This document shows, in pieces, positions 22,850 to 33,544 of a stretch of 64,000 nucleotides of DNA (positions are counted from its first letter, which is position 1; each line of letters begins with the position of its first letter). This DNA is from Daldinia sp. FL1419. Its lineage: Eukaryota; Ascomycota; Sordariomycetes; Xylariales; Hypoxylaceae. The DNA is taken from NCBI GenBank assembly GCA_025201765.1, contig MU623435.1, positions 1 through 64,000 of the forward strand, written 5' to 3'. A model generated the notes under the pieces. The model was not told where the DNA came from. It worked only from the letters and a program-made list of their open reading frames with translations, and ran no database searches. Position numbers and translations under genes: made by a program.

Positions 22850-25800
22850 TTATTTATCATGATGATCAGGTGTCTTGACGCGCTCCTTCGCCTCTCCCTC
22901 TGTCTCGGCTTCCTCCTCAGCTTCCTCAGCTTCCTCAATCTCCGTTTCAGCTTCCTCTGCCTCCACTTCTTCTACTTCCTCTTCTTCCTCTTCTTCTTCC
23001 TCTTCTTCGTCCTCCTCCTCCTCCTCCTCCTCTTCGTCATTTCCATCCGAGCCCTCGGGTATTATGCCATTCATTCGTTCCCAAACCTCTCGTCGTATCC
23101 GGTCATCCTTGGCATTCCTTGCCCGCTCGACTTCCTCAAATCCTCCGCTCTTCTTCAATTTTCCCTCCGCGACGAACTTAGTCAACTCCTTCATCAAAGG
23201 ATTCTCTTGCCGGCTCTCGAGCTCCTTCTGTCGCAGCTTCTCTGCACGTTCTATGGCCTCAAGCCTGTCTTCGTGATTTGGCTGCAGAGCCCTAACTTCG
23301 CCTAGTACGCCCTCTTTTGCGGCGCTTGGGTCGGCACTGTTCCCGAGGTTGTGAAGACCCTTCGAGAACTGTCGCGCCGTGGGCGTACTGTCTTTCATTT
23401 GCTCTTTAGTGGCTTGCTCAACTAGTGCAAAGGTCTCGGAGGCCTTTTCAATATCGTCTTGCAAGTCAATCATTAGATCTTCCATAACTTTAAGCTCGTC
23501 ACGACCCTGGCAGACTTCCTCCAGTTCTTTCTCCCAAATCTTAGTCCAGATAGGCTTCTCTCGCTTCATGTACTCCTGTACCTTTTTAAGTTCTTTGGTC
23601 AAGACTTGGATATCCTTAGATACGCTCTCCAGTTGACGCGGCAATGGTCTCACACCACGATTAACGACGTCCTTGCGCAAGTCCTCAACTAGATCTTGAA
23701 GATCGTCCACCTTGGTAACGAGGCGGTCGGAGTCCGAGTTAAGTTGCTTACGACCTTTCGTTACATAAGCGTATCCAGAGTCGCCTTCTTCGGGCACCGA
23801 GGCTTTGGCTGCCGCAACCTTGACATTGGCTGCTTTGTTTCGCAGCGAGGACATAGAACTCTGTATCTCCGTCTGGAAGTTTGAGTACGTCTGTCGTAAG
23901 ACGGCTAGATCTCGTCGTAGAGTCTGCAATTCCCTGAGTTGGCTAGAATTGAGTTTGGCGCCAGCGCCAACTCCGCTAACCTTAGCACCATCCATGACAG
24001 CCGGAGGCGCTGCGGCCATACGAGCCATCTCCTTGGCCGTCTCTAATTGCCTATCTGATACTCTTTGTAGAGCAGATCCCTGATCAGCAACGTTCTGCTT
24101 CATCTCATCTACCGCCTTCTTTAGAGCCCCAAGACCCTCGTCGAAGTGCTTCTTGACCTCGTCAAGGGGCTCGACATTTAGCGCAAGGACTGTACGATCC
24201 TTGATATCGGACAGATCTTCGAGCTCGTGTCGCACCCCGGATATAGGATCTTGAATATAGATCTCTGGGAGATCACTTCCATTTAAGGCGGTGTTCCAGG
24301 AAAATTTCTCGATAAAAGCAAGCTGCAGACGTCCGATTGTCAAGCCCGTATAGCCCTCCGGAAGCACAAACTTCTTAACCTTGGACTTGTATTGCAGAAA
24401 CAATGTAAGTTCTTTATCTAACGGAGGTGATTGCTCTTGTATAGATTGCTTGCGCTGCTTTTCCGGAGGAGTTTGAGGTCGTGGTTTGGATTCTATAGTT
24501 GTATCTACCCTAGGCCTTGGCTTTTCGGGTGAGGTTGGGGTTCTGGTTATAGGGAAAGCATCGTCTAGGGGTCCAGATATAGTAGCACTAGGTCTATACT
24601 TTTCTTCCGGCGACTGAGCTGGCGGGGTTTCTGATTGAGGGGGTGGAAGGTCGGGCTTCGAACCTTCCTCGCTAACCTTGCTTGGTATTCGAACTGGAGA
24701 CGACGCTTCATACGCATGTTTGGATTGATTAGATGCGTTACGACTATGTCGTAGAGACTCTCGGACTTGAACTGCTCGCATCGACTCTCTTACTTCCCCA
24801 CGTCCACGGTTGGGTATCGGGGTATTCTGGGTAGGTAGCATAGGTACTCCATTGGTTGGTGCTCCTAGGTGTTTGGATATCTGATAGGCCGAATATCTTC
24901 GTGACGCTCTTCTTTCCAAATCTCCTCCTCTCTGCAAAGCAGCGAACGCGCTCTGCTGTGACTTGGGAGGCGGAGGAGGTGGTGGTGGGAATGAATCGAT
25001 CTCCAAATTGTTGCCGGGTGGCCCTGTAGGTATTGTGGCCTCATCCCCAGGATACGGGGGGAGCACCGGGATATTCTGCATCGTGTTGCTCGATAAGGTT
25101 GATTGTTCGGAGCTGAAAGAAGCGCTTGACTGATCTCGCGGTAAGGTTCGTCGATTAGGGGATTGCGTAACCGCTGGCAGGCCTTCGTTCTGCTGGGAAG
25201 ATATCATCCTTTCGTTCTGTTGCGGGGCCGTGTATCCGTTTTCAATACCTTCGTTCAAAAGACTTGTGAGACCAGTGTTACTGCTTCCAGTCGTACTGCT
25301 ACTCATAGTGCGGCTGGCAATACTGGCTGATTCAGGCGAAGTGGCTCCGTCTTTATCTCGACTCTGCTTCTGTCGCAGTTTCTGTTGTTTTCTTTTAAGA
25401 CCATGTAAAAGATGGACGATGATATCTCGTATTCGTGGCAGGTACTTTTCAAGGCTTTCTGTATTTGCTTCTTGGCTTAAGGTAGCCTCCAATATGTGCC
25501 TTAGGTTTTCCGGGACATTGCCGAGGTCGGATGTGTCTACGTTAATTGCAGTAAATGCGCGACAGGCCATATTAAACTCATAGCCTAATCGAACGTAGAC
25601 ATCAGACACCTGAGTGTCAGTAGCTTGCCCGCGCGACCATTGCGTTAACGTTTCCAGCAGTTGTTTGGTTGCGACGAGTAGGTGCGTGACGCTCTTTTCT
25701 ATTTGTGATAGCGGCATAGAGGCTCCGTTGGATTGCTGCCAATACAGCCACACTGTTAGCGTCCAGACTCGGTAAGAATGGGTTGCGAAAAGAAAAAGGG

Positions 25801-26167
25801 AATAGAAACAAAAGAGGAGGGGAAAAGAGAAATGTCAAGACCGAAGGAAAAAAAAACAAGTACGAGGTAGAATAATGATTTATTACAATATCGTCCGCAC
25901 TCCCCGCCGGGCAACATCTGGCAACACCTAGCAACCGATAACCACACCGATTACGCATTGTTGTTATCAATATTTACTTACATTGCGTCTAGAGGAACTG
26001 CTTCCGGCTGATCTATTTGAAGCGGTTGACGAGCGCGGCTGCATACCGGCCGGCGACATTGGGCGCATAGGAGCATTGGGAATACCGTCGGGGCCCGGTG
26101 ACCGTCGCTGTATCGATCTTTGAGAAGCAGTAGGGGCCTGCATCTTGTCTCCAATTCCAAATACCAT
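22850..26167 (-). CDS. BUD6: actin-interacting polarity protein Bud6/Aip3
   Basis: Exon 1 is 26167-25982 and exon 2 is 25735-22850, with a 246-bp intron. The acceptor choice keeps frame (SSSSRRN to QSNGASMPLS), but the exact acceptor is less certain than the rest. The product is about 1023 residues. The N-terminal block PLSQIEKSVTHLLVATKQLLETLTQWSRG and the VSDVYVRLGYEFN stretch are hallmark Bud6 sequence. A Pro/Ser-rich middle includes a run of eight prolines. The C-terminal half is coiled-coil (AIP3 domain: ELTLFLQYKSKVKKF, GLTIGRLQLAFIEKFSW, then long heptad regions). The end is an extreme acidic tail, with more than 50 residues mostly Glu. Bud6 is a polarisome/formin cofactor that nucleates actin at hyphal tips and septa. 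Confidence 0.93.
22940..23040 (-). repeat. Glu-codon microsatellite in the BUD6 C-terminal tail
   Basis: On the plus strand this is a CTT/CTC/TTC trinucleotide tract. It encodes the acidic C-terminus of Bud6, with runs of eight and twelve Glu. Open frames read on the plus strand here are translation artefacts of the repeat. Confidence 0.85.
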
Positions 26168-27660
26168 TAACCCTTCTCAAATTCCCAATTTCTCTATGTA
26201 TTTTTTTTCCCTCTTTATTCCTTATCAGTCCGGGATTACGTCCGGATCGTCCACCTCAACGTCAATATCTCGAGAAGCAAGCGCTGGATATTATCGTTCG
26301 TTTATTATTCGTTAGAAAGGAAATCGAGGATCGTAAACCAAAGAAAAAAAAAGCTTTAGCGGGTTGTGCGAAGAGAATACGATGATCAAAATTGGCGTAT
26401 GTGGAACAGTTGCGATGGAAAGTCGTTAAACAAGTGATAATCCGAGGTCGAGTTGTGGATGACTGATGCCCGCGTGAGGCGCGAAGTCGAAAAGATCGAG
26501 GAGGCCCGACCAACGCTAAGCCTATTTTAGAAAAGTGTCCACGCAGGGGCTAGGGTCAAACACGGCGACGGTCGGGGCGGGATTAAGATAAAAAAGTTCC
26601 TAGGTGGGTGGTGGTGGGTGAAGAGTGGGGCCGGGGTTTTATGGCCTTTGATCTTCCAAGGTTTGATTCTTGATGGTCTTGTTAGGTACCTACCTACATA
26701 CTAACTATACAAAATACCCTAAAGCCTGCTAACTTTTGAAAATAATTTGGCTACATAATATATAATGATTACCTAGGCACGTATTTCATTGTTTACCAAA
26801 CACTACTTGGTTTATTCATTGTGTCAAGCTGTGCAAGTATAAGATGGTTGTTTAAGAGGTATCTTGGTGGCTTCTACCTTTGAAGTTCCATTGACCTGAC
26901 AACCTCGAAAATAACTTGCCTAATTAAAACTCATAACTTCCAGTCAAGTGACTCAATCTGCATCACCTCGACAGATCCTCATGATTGCCCAAAGCAAGCC
27001 AATAGTCTTGAATAGGGGTGCGGCTACCTACGTTACGGATGTGGCGGAGCTCAATGTCTCTATGCCTTGTTAAAGCCTCGTGTTGAATCGTGTACACATA
27101 CAAGTAACACTTGTAATAACTACCTAGTTATATTGAGGCTCCAAGTATACAAGTATGTGAATACGAGTTCTCCTACGAAGATGCCTACATACCTTCCTAG
27201 GTATATATATATAGGTATATATATATCCTAGAATCCTAAAATACATCGGGGTACGTAAGCTAAGGTATGGTATACCCTAGCGCCCGTATCGTGAAAGCTA
27301 CTGCCTTCGGAATTCAAATGACGATTTCTACCTCCGAGCAGCGAACGAGCTCCACTCTATGGTTTGAAACCGCGAGATACGACCAGAAATAGATAATACT
27401 TATACACGACACGTCAGCGTTGTCATACTTTTTTTGACGGTCGAGACATTGGTTTAATCGCTATGCACTTAGTTGCTTGCTTTCTGGGTTATTAATTAAG
27501 AACCTACTATCTATATCTTGAGTAAGCATCCTCGGCTTTAGATTAGACACTCAATATCAAAAGCTATCTACTCTGTTCACCACGAACGATTAATACAGGG
27601 TCAGATATCAACATCTTATACTTGACCTAAACTTATTTCAACTTACGCATAGGCGGAACT
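26168..27660. other. divergent intergenic region, BUD6 / FAD monooxygenase
   Basis: The BUD6 leader and promoter lie on the left, with poly-T and A-rich tracts at 26197-26208 and 26340-26351. An interval of TAGG/CCTAGG motifs follows, with an imperfect palindromic AT array at 27197-27231. No gene is supported. Confidence 0.5.
27197..27231. repeat. imperfect AT-rich palindrome bounded by CTAG
   Basis: Two alternating-TA blocks separated by AGG and bounded by CTAG at both ends. It resembles the palindrome at 13524-13543. Confidence 0.6.
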
Positions 27661-28902
27661 ATGGCTCCTCTCAATATCTCTATCATAGGAGCTGGTCCAG
27701 CCGGATGTATGCTGGGGCGGATTTTATCATTATCCAAAATCCCCTTTACAGTATACGAAAGCGACGAAAGCCCAAATTATCGATCCCAGGGGGGTTCGTT
27801 GGATTTACATCCCGGTACAGGCCTGGCGGCTATGAAAGATGCTCAATTATGGGGTGAATTCTTGAAACACGGTCGCTTCGATGGTGACTATATGATGATA
27901 GCCGATAAAGATCTCAAGCCCTTCTTGCAGTTCGGCCCCAGCAATAAGCTCAATGAACGACCTGAAATTGATCGCGCTGAGTTACGTCGGATCCTAGCCG
28001 AATCACTCCCAGAGGGTTCTATTAAATGGGGCCATCGCCTCCGCCGTGTCGAGGAAGGGAACACTTTGATCTTTGACCATACAACAGTGACCGGTTCCGA
28101 TCTCATTATTGGGTGCGAAGGAGGCTGGAGTAAGGTCCGAAGTTACGTCTCGCCGATAGTGAAACCACACTATACCGGGGTTGGGTATCATGGTCTCCGG
28201 ATACCTGATGCGGCAAACACCGCGCCAAATCTCTACAAAATTGTCAATCGCGGGAGCTTGTTTGCTAGCTCGAATGGGCAGAGGATGGGGGTACAGCAGC
28301 TCGGTACTGGTAGTCTCAGTGTTTCCTGGTGTTCGCGCCGTCCCGAAAACTGGACGCAGACCTGTGGATATAACCCCCATAATATCGAGCAAGTTAAAGA
28401 GGCAATCCTAAAGGAAATGCACGACTGGAGTCCGCAGTTGCGGGAAGCCATCGAAAAGGTCCAGGAAGATATATGCGAAGCGAAAAACCTGTACATGCTC
28501 CCGGTTGGCTGGCGCTGGGAACACCGCCGCGGCGCAACATTTATTGGGGACGCGGCACATTTGATGGCCCCGTTTGCGGGCGAAGGAGTAAACGCTGCGT
28601 TTGACGATGCGCGAAAACTCGCAGCTGCGATTGTCAGGGCAGTTCAAGCGGGTGGTGGGTTAGATGAGGTCGATAAGGAGATACAGGTGGCCGAGGAGGA
28701 AATGTTTAAACGTATGGAAATATACCAACGACAGACGGACGAGGTTACGAAGCTGTGGTTTTTCAGTCAGGGTAATATGAGAGATGTCGTACCCAAGGTC
28801 ATGATTGAGCATGCCAAGGCAAAGATGCCGACGATCCTTCGTCCCCTAGCCTGGGGACTTATCAATTCGTACTGGTTTATTAAGAACAGGTTCTCGCAAT
28901 AG
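27661..28902 (+). CDS. FAD-dependent monooxygenase (aromatic hydroxylase / TetX-like group)
   Basis: A single exon encodes 413 residues. The N-terminal Rossmann fingerprint GAGPAG (residues 10-15) binds the FAD ADP moiety. YESDE ends the second beta strand, and IDRAELRRIL is the typical Arg-containing region. DLIIGCEGGWSKVR resembles the DG motif, with Cys-Glu in place of Ala-Asp. The second FAD motif GDAAHLMAPFAGEGVNAA lies at about residue 295. The length and the absence of a C-terminal membrane helix fit the soluble TetX/salicylate-hydroxylase-like class, which uses NAD(P)H and O2 to hydroxylate small substrates. No polyketide or NRPS gene is nearby, so a catabolic or detoxification role is as likely as biosynthesis. 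Substrate unknown. The start is the first ATG of the frame. Confidence 0.9.
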   Translation: MAPLNISIIGAGPAGCMLGRILSLSKIPFTVYESDESPNYRSQGGSLDLHPGTGLAAMKDAQLWGEFLKHGRFDGDYMMIADKDLKPFLQFGPSNKLNERPEIDRAELRRILAESLPEGSIKWGHRLRRVEEGNTLIFDHTTVTGSDLIIGCEGGWSKVRSYVSPIVKPHYTGVGYHGLRIPDAANTAPNLYKIVNRGSLFASSNGQRMGVQQLGTGSLSVSWCSRRPENWTQTCGYNPHNIEQVKEAILKEMHDWSPQLREAIEKVQEDICEAKNLYMLPVGWRWEHRRGATFIGDAAHLMAPFAGEGVNAAFDDARKLAAAIVRAVQAGGGLDEVDKEIQVAEEEMFKRMEIYQRQTDEVTKLWFFSQGNMRDVVPKVMIEHAKAKMPTILRPLAWGLINSYWFIKNRFSQ

Positions 28903-31900
28903 ACGCGAAACCCATTCATGCCCTAGATTGGAGTCCGGCGTGGTTAGAAGTATGCAATCAACCTCAGGCTAGATCCTCTCCTGTATAATAATGCATCTCT
29001 GCTAAAATGATTATAGTATAGAGGTTTTTGGCATGCGTTATCTTGATGCCTAGATTCGGAATTATCGCGTGCAACCATTACACACCCCCGTAACCACCAG
29101 CCACTCGCGTTGACCAAAAAAAGAATATCGTGTGCTACTTGACGTTGTATCTCATGTGTTCCTCGTTTCAGGTGCAGAGATTGGCGAGGTTCCCCGTTGC
29201 AGGCGAGACGTCATCTACTGCGGACGCGATCCGATTGAATCAGTTTCGAGATGATTGCGATCAGACGGGAACTCCCGCAACGTAGAGACATTACCTATGT
29301 ATCTCGGAGGTGGGGGCTAACCGTTGCAGGTCTACTTTTCTATTCACTGTCTCTTACAGGTGAATACAAACGAAGTCTTATGAATTATTCCAAATAGTGA
29401 GGTGAGATTATATACATAGTAGCGAATTGACTTTGATGGGCACCCAATTATAGATCCAGGAGATTAAACGACTGCTCGGTCAATAACCTATAACTGATCA
29501 TCGTCCTATCATCGTGGAACATATCAAACGAGGCGCGGATTTTACTTATAAAAATTTTTATATAAGAAAGCCCTTCTATTTGGCCCCAGTGGAGGTAGTA
29601 TATAGCCCTAAGGTTACAATGGCCCTTGTCAGAGTAGTAACGTCATCTGAGCCTCATGAATCCTCTGGCTATGCCCCTCACTATGAACCTCCTTGTTAGT
29701 TGTTGGAAAGGCCTCGGCACTTGCGGTTTCGTTTCCGCGGGGCGCAGTCTGACTAATTCCTGCGGCAAACGAGAGAACGTCTTTAGTGAAAGATGCTGGT
29801 TTCCGTAAGACCAATGATTGAGTCAGGTTATCGCGGGGCTAATCTAACGATGTTAAAAAAGAGGGTGAGTTTGTCCAGAATTCGGGGTCATCTAGCGCTG
29901 TCGATCTGACTGGGGTTCCCTTGAGAGGCTATCCTGTATCCAAACTCAATTCTATCTTCATACCCAAAAGGCCACCAGATTCCTGTAACCTAGGTCCTAG
30001 GAATAGGCCAGGATAGATAACTATATGATATAGCCTATCGACGGATGACCTGATGACCGACGACCAATGACCAATGACCAACAACTATGATCAAGAAAGA
30101 ATATGTAAATTTTCGAATTATTCAATAGTTACACATGTACAAGAACAAGAAATACCATACCATTCAGGATCAAGACTTGATTGTAGTGGTTTAACCTAAG
30201 TCATTTGCAAGCCTCGCCCGATCACAACTCGGGTTACAGCGACTTATCTGGGGCCGCCCTTGGGGCGCTATTCACTCGTTTCTTCCACAGCCCTAAGAGT
30301 CTTAGGAATCCTAAGAGTACCAATCGGCTCTGTCACCAATATGCAGCTGGAAGGCTACCTATGTAGGGACGCGGAGCGGGTGCATATCAAAGGGTATGGT
30401 ATGTCCGAATAAGATAGCTTCTTATGTTAGGGACGTCTGGCTGCGTACGAATAAGGCTCTGTGAAACATTTAGAACGTAGACTCTTCGCCTCAAATTAGA
30501 GGCTTTTGTGCGCCCAATGCATTGCCTTATATTACGGCCTAATTGTGACCCTGACGTGTACCGAAGGGTTTGGTATAAGACGGAAGCTGGAGAATGTGTT
30601 TGCGAGTGACGTACTTTAGGTAGCTGACGGAACATGGGATCAGGATACCGAGGTCAGGACTCTGATAGGTCAAAATAAGTAGTACCCAAGGCATCGTTTG
30701 TAAACCACATCACCTAAAGTACCTGATATAGATACGAGTTCCTCCTGATGAGGTTTTATACTAAATTACTCATCTTGGCAATCTATCTAGGGATTAGAAG
30801 TTGAACGACGACGTTCGTTGGGGATGAATACTAACCGGTTAGTTGGAATGTTGGTTTAAACCGGCCTCAAAAGTTAACCCTAGATGTAACTTGTTGCTGG
30901 CGGATAACAAATGACAGCGCTATATTCAAGTGTTGGGCGAAATGAACTTTGCCGCCATATTTAATAGTGTTTGGCCAACATCGAAGGCTTCAAACATGGT
31001 GCTAACCTACCTGATAAGTATAACTAACTACTGATATGGAAGTCGGGTATAACTAGGTAGTTACAGCTAAGTACCTAGGTTTCTTAGGGGTTTCAATATG
31101 TAGAATTGCATCGTGAGTCTTGTCTTTCGGGCACGGGCCATTGACTAGTGCCGTGTTCGCGACCTCAAAAAAGAGCTACGTGTAGTAGCAGGCATTGAAT
31201 ACTCCACCTAAGGTTGACCGTAATTACATCACGATGGGTTTTACCTACTTCAAGTACTTACCTTAGGTACCTACCTACTATGTACCTAGGTGCGAATGTA
31301 GTTTGGATAGCTGCACCACAATAGGCGTATATGAAGGTCTTTTCCTCATCACAATTAAATCCGCTGAACTGCATTGTTTTAAATGTGCCAGATGCAAGAA
31401 TATCTGTCCAAGGTACCTTACATCGTGTAAAATGTAGGTACATTTGCGTGTTCTTGGTGTAACTCCAAAACTCTTTGGACCCCCATCTTCTCATGACCTG
31501 GGAGGTACCCTTTTTTTGTATTATATGGACGTACCTTTATGTAGCGGCTTATTTAGGAGGAGGCCAGAGGGGAAGACTATTTCTTTCCACTCTCTAATAA
31601 CTCTCTCTTACACGATCATTGACATGGACGTACATGTATATAATTATTTTATACCCTACCTAAACATACGACATTCTACATCTTTCTTGCATTTACACTT
31701 CTAAAGATATCTTATTGGTTAATAATAACCATTGAAGCTATAAAGAAAGCTTACCTTATTCAGATGTAAGACATGAACACATTCCTTTTTTACAACTTAT
31801 ACTTGGATACAGTATGGTAGCACTGTCTTTACGTTGACTTTTAAACCTTGAGCATCTACGGTAAATACGCTAATTGTATCTTATTCTATACAGAACTATA

Positions 31901-32099
31901 CAGTGCGTATCTCGCAATCGTATTTCCATTTTATACAATCGTACCTACCTACAAGTTGCGACAGTCAGACCACCTTTCTGAATTTGCCCAATCAAGAATT
32001 CACATCCGTTTTTCGCTACAAAAAAAAAACGCTCGGACCATTTACATACATCAAGAGGAAAGAGGTGCCAAGTTTGGCAGTCTCCCACATTTCGACCCT
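28903..32099. other. gene-poor interval, 3.2 kb
   Basis: No coding frame with convincing composition. It contains an inverted AT repeat around 29547-29568 (CTTATAAAAA opposed to TTTTTATATAAG) and a GACCAAT-type tandem repeat at 30044-30084. TAGGTACCT motifs lie near 31065-31080 and 31255-31292. Nothing recognisable as an RNA gene. Confidence 0.5.
30044..30084. repeat. degenerate GATGACC/GACCAAT tandem repeat
   Basis: Five to six 7-bp units (GATGACC drifting to GACCAAT) in tandem. Confidence 0.55.
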
Positions 32100-33544
32100 T
32101 GGCCCACACTGACCGAAAACTACCTACCCTTGCTACCTTACGCCCCTCTGGGTTCTTTAGGTCCTTACCTTACAACACACACAGACACACACAGCACCAT
32201 AAGCCAATCTGTTAGTACCCTGTATACCTGTACCTATTCTGAAAAAGTACCCACAGAAAATGCTATGTAACTTGTCGGCCTCGACACCTTAACCACCACA
32301 ACCTCCACTTTCCCATCAACTCCTTCTCCAACTTTGACTAACCGTCGCTCTCTTATACCAGAGCAAGAAGCAACGTCCTCTGCGACGAGGTCATCTTACA
32401 GCACCGAGCTGGGGGTTGCCGAAGGGAGAATAGTAGTTGACCAATTAACCCGAGGTGAGACAGCGACCCTCTCTCTTCTTTCTGTACTTTTATCTGTCCT
32501 GGTCTGCATTCTCTTGCAGTCCAGTACCTGGGGTTCCAGCCCGGTTCAGCACTACCAAAAAAAACATTACCTACCCAGTACATACTCAGTAACCCCCCAA
32601 GTACCAAGCACCAAACACCCGAGCACCAAAGCACCATTTTCTATTATTTTAGTTAAGGTTGCATGGGCATCCCGTGGCCAACACCTGGTCCGCACTGCCC
32701 TGCCCTTTTTTTTGACGAGGCCGTGTGCTGCCCAGAACTACTAGAGAGGAACACAGAAACAAGACTGGATTGATGTGTGAGAAGAGCGAACGAGCCAGCG
32801 ACCTTGACCACTTTTTATTTTTATTTTTTTTACCGGCTACTTCCAGTCTCCCAATCTCTTCTTGCAGTTGGTCTTGTCAACAAAGCACCTTTTTTTTCTG
32901 CTTCGACACTCTAGACCATTCACCTCTTTGTCTTATTCGCAATCATTCCCTCGTGGCAGCAAGCTGCTCGTAATTTTTCCGCATTCCAACACACTTCCCA
33001 CCTTTGCGCTCTTTCTAATTATCCTCTTGTTTCTAATGCGCTGACGTCCAGCCGGTTTTTTTTTAATCTACAGTCAAACTGCTACCCGGCAGAAGGTCTG
33101 GATATCGGCCAGAAGTAGCACTGTCACCACCAACTACCTCGACACCCCGAATCACAAATTAAGCAAAGCTTGTCCAAATAGGGGCAAGCAAGCTTCATTC
33201 GATTCTTTTTTTGAACAAGTGAGTTAGCTTAACCTTCTTGCGACCTCGAGCTCCTTGTCATACGTCGGGCTTGGACTCGCGTCACCTCCACCTCCTTCCC
33301 TCAAATCCGCGCTAGCTGTTCCCGAACCGCAACTTTCCCATTGGTAACTTTTCTCGCTTCACCTCTTAAGTCCGCCAATTGCCACTGTAAATAGAGTAAC
33401 GCCCTGAAGCATGCTGGTCTCCTATCTCTTTCTATCAACTAACCATCTGTTTCAGGGTGGAACGGTTCGGAATACCTTCCTCAAGTCTGTCGAATTCGAA
33501 AGTACCTTCTGGCACTTGACTACCTACTTATCTGGTCCCTAAGA
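32100..33544 (+). promoter_or_regulatory. long pyrimidine-rich promoter/leader of the PBP1 homologue
   Basis: About 1.4 kb of CT-rich sequence with no credible reading frame precedes the PBP1 start. A likely 5' leader intron spans 33219-33455: donor GTGAGT, branch-like CAACTAAC at 33436-33443, acceptor TTTCAG. Long leaders with introns are common for fungal RNA-binding-protein genes. The transcription start cannot be placed from sequence. Confidence 0.5.

Noticed and set aside
22859..23305. Leu/Phe-rich and Ser-rich plus-strand frames
   Set aside because: Translations of the trinucleotide tract that encodes the Bud6 acidic tail on the other strand.
27661..28902. FAD monooxygenase as part of a secondary-metabolite cluster
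   Set aside because: No PKS, NRPS, terpene synthase, P450, transporter or pathway regulator is found within the window.
31848..32744. Overlapping plus-strand frames of 60-140 codons
   Set aside because: Low-complexity translations of CT-rich leader sequence upstream of PBP1. I also checked them for an Lsm-like domain and found none.
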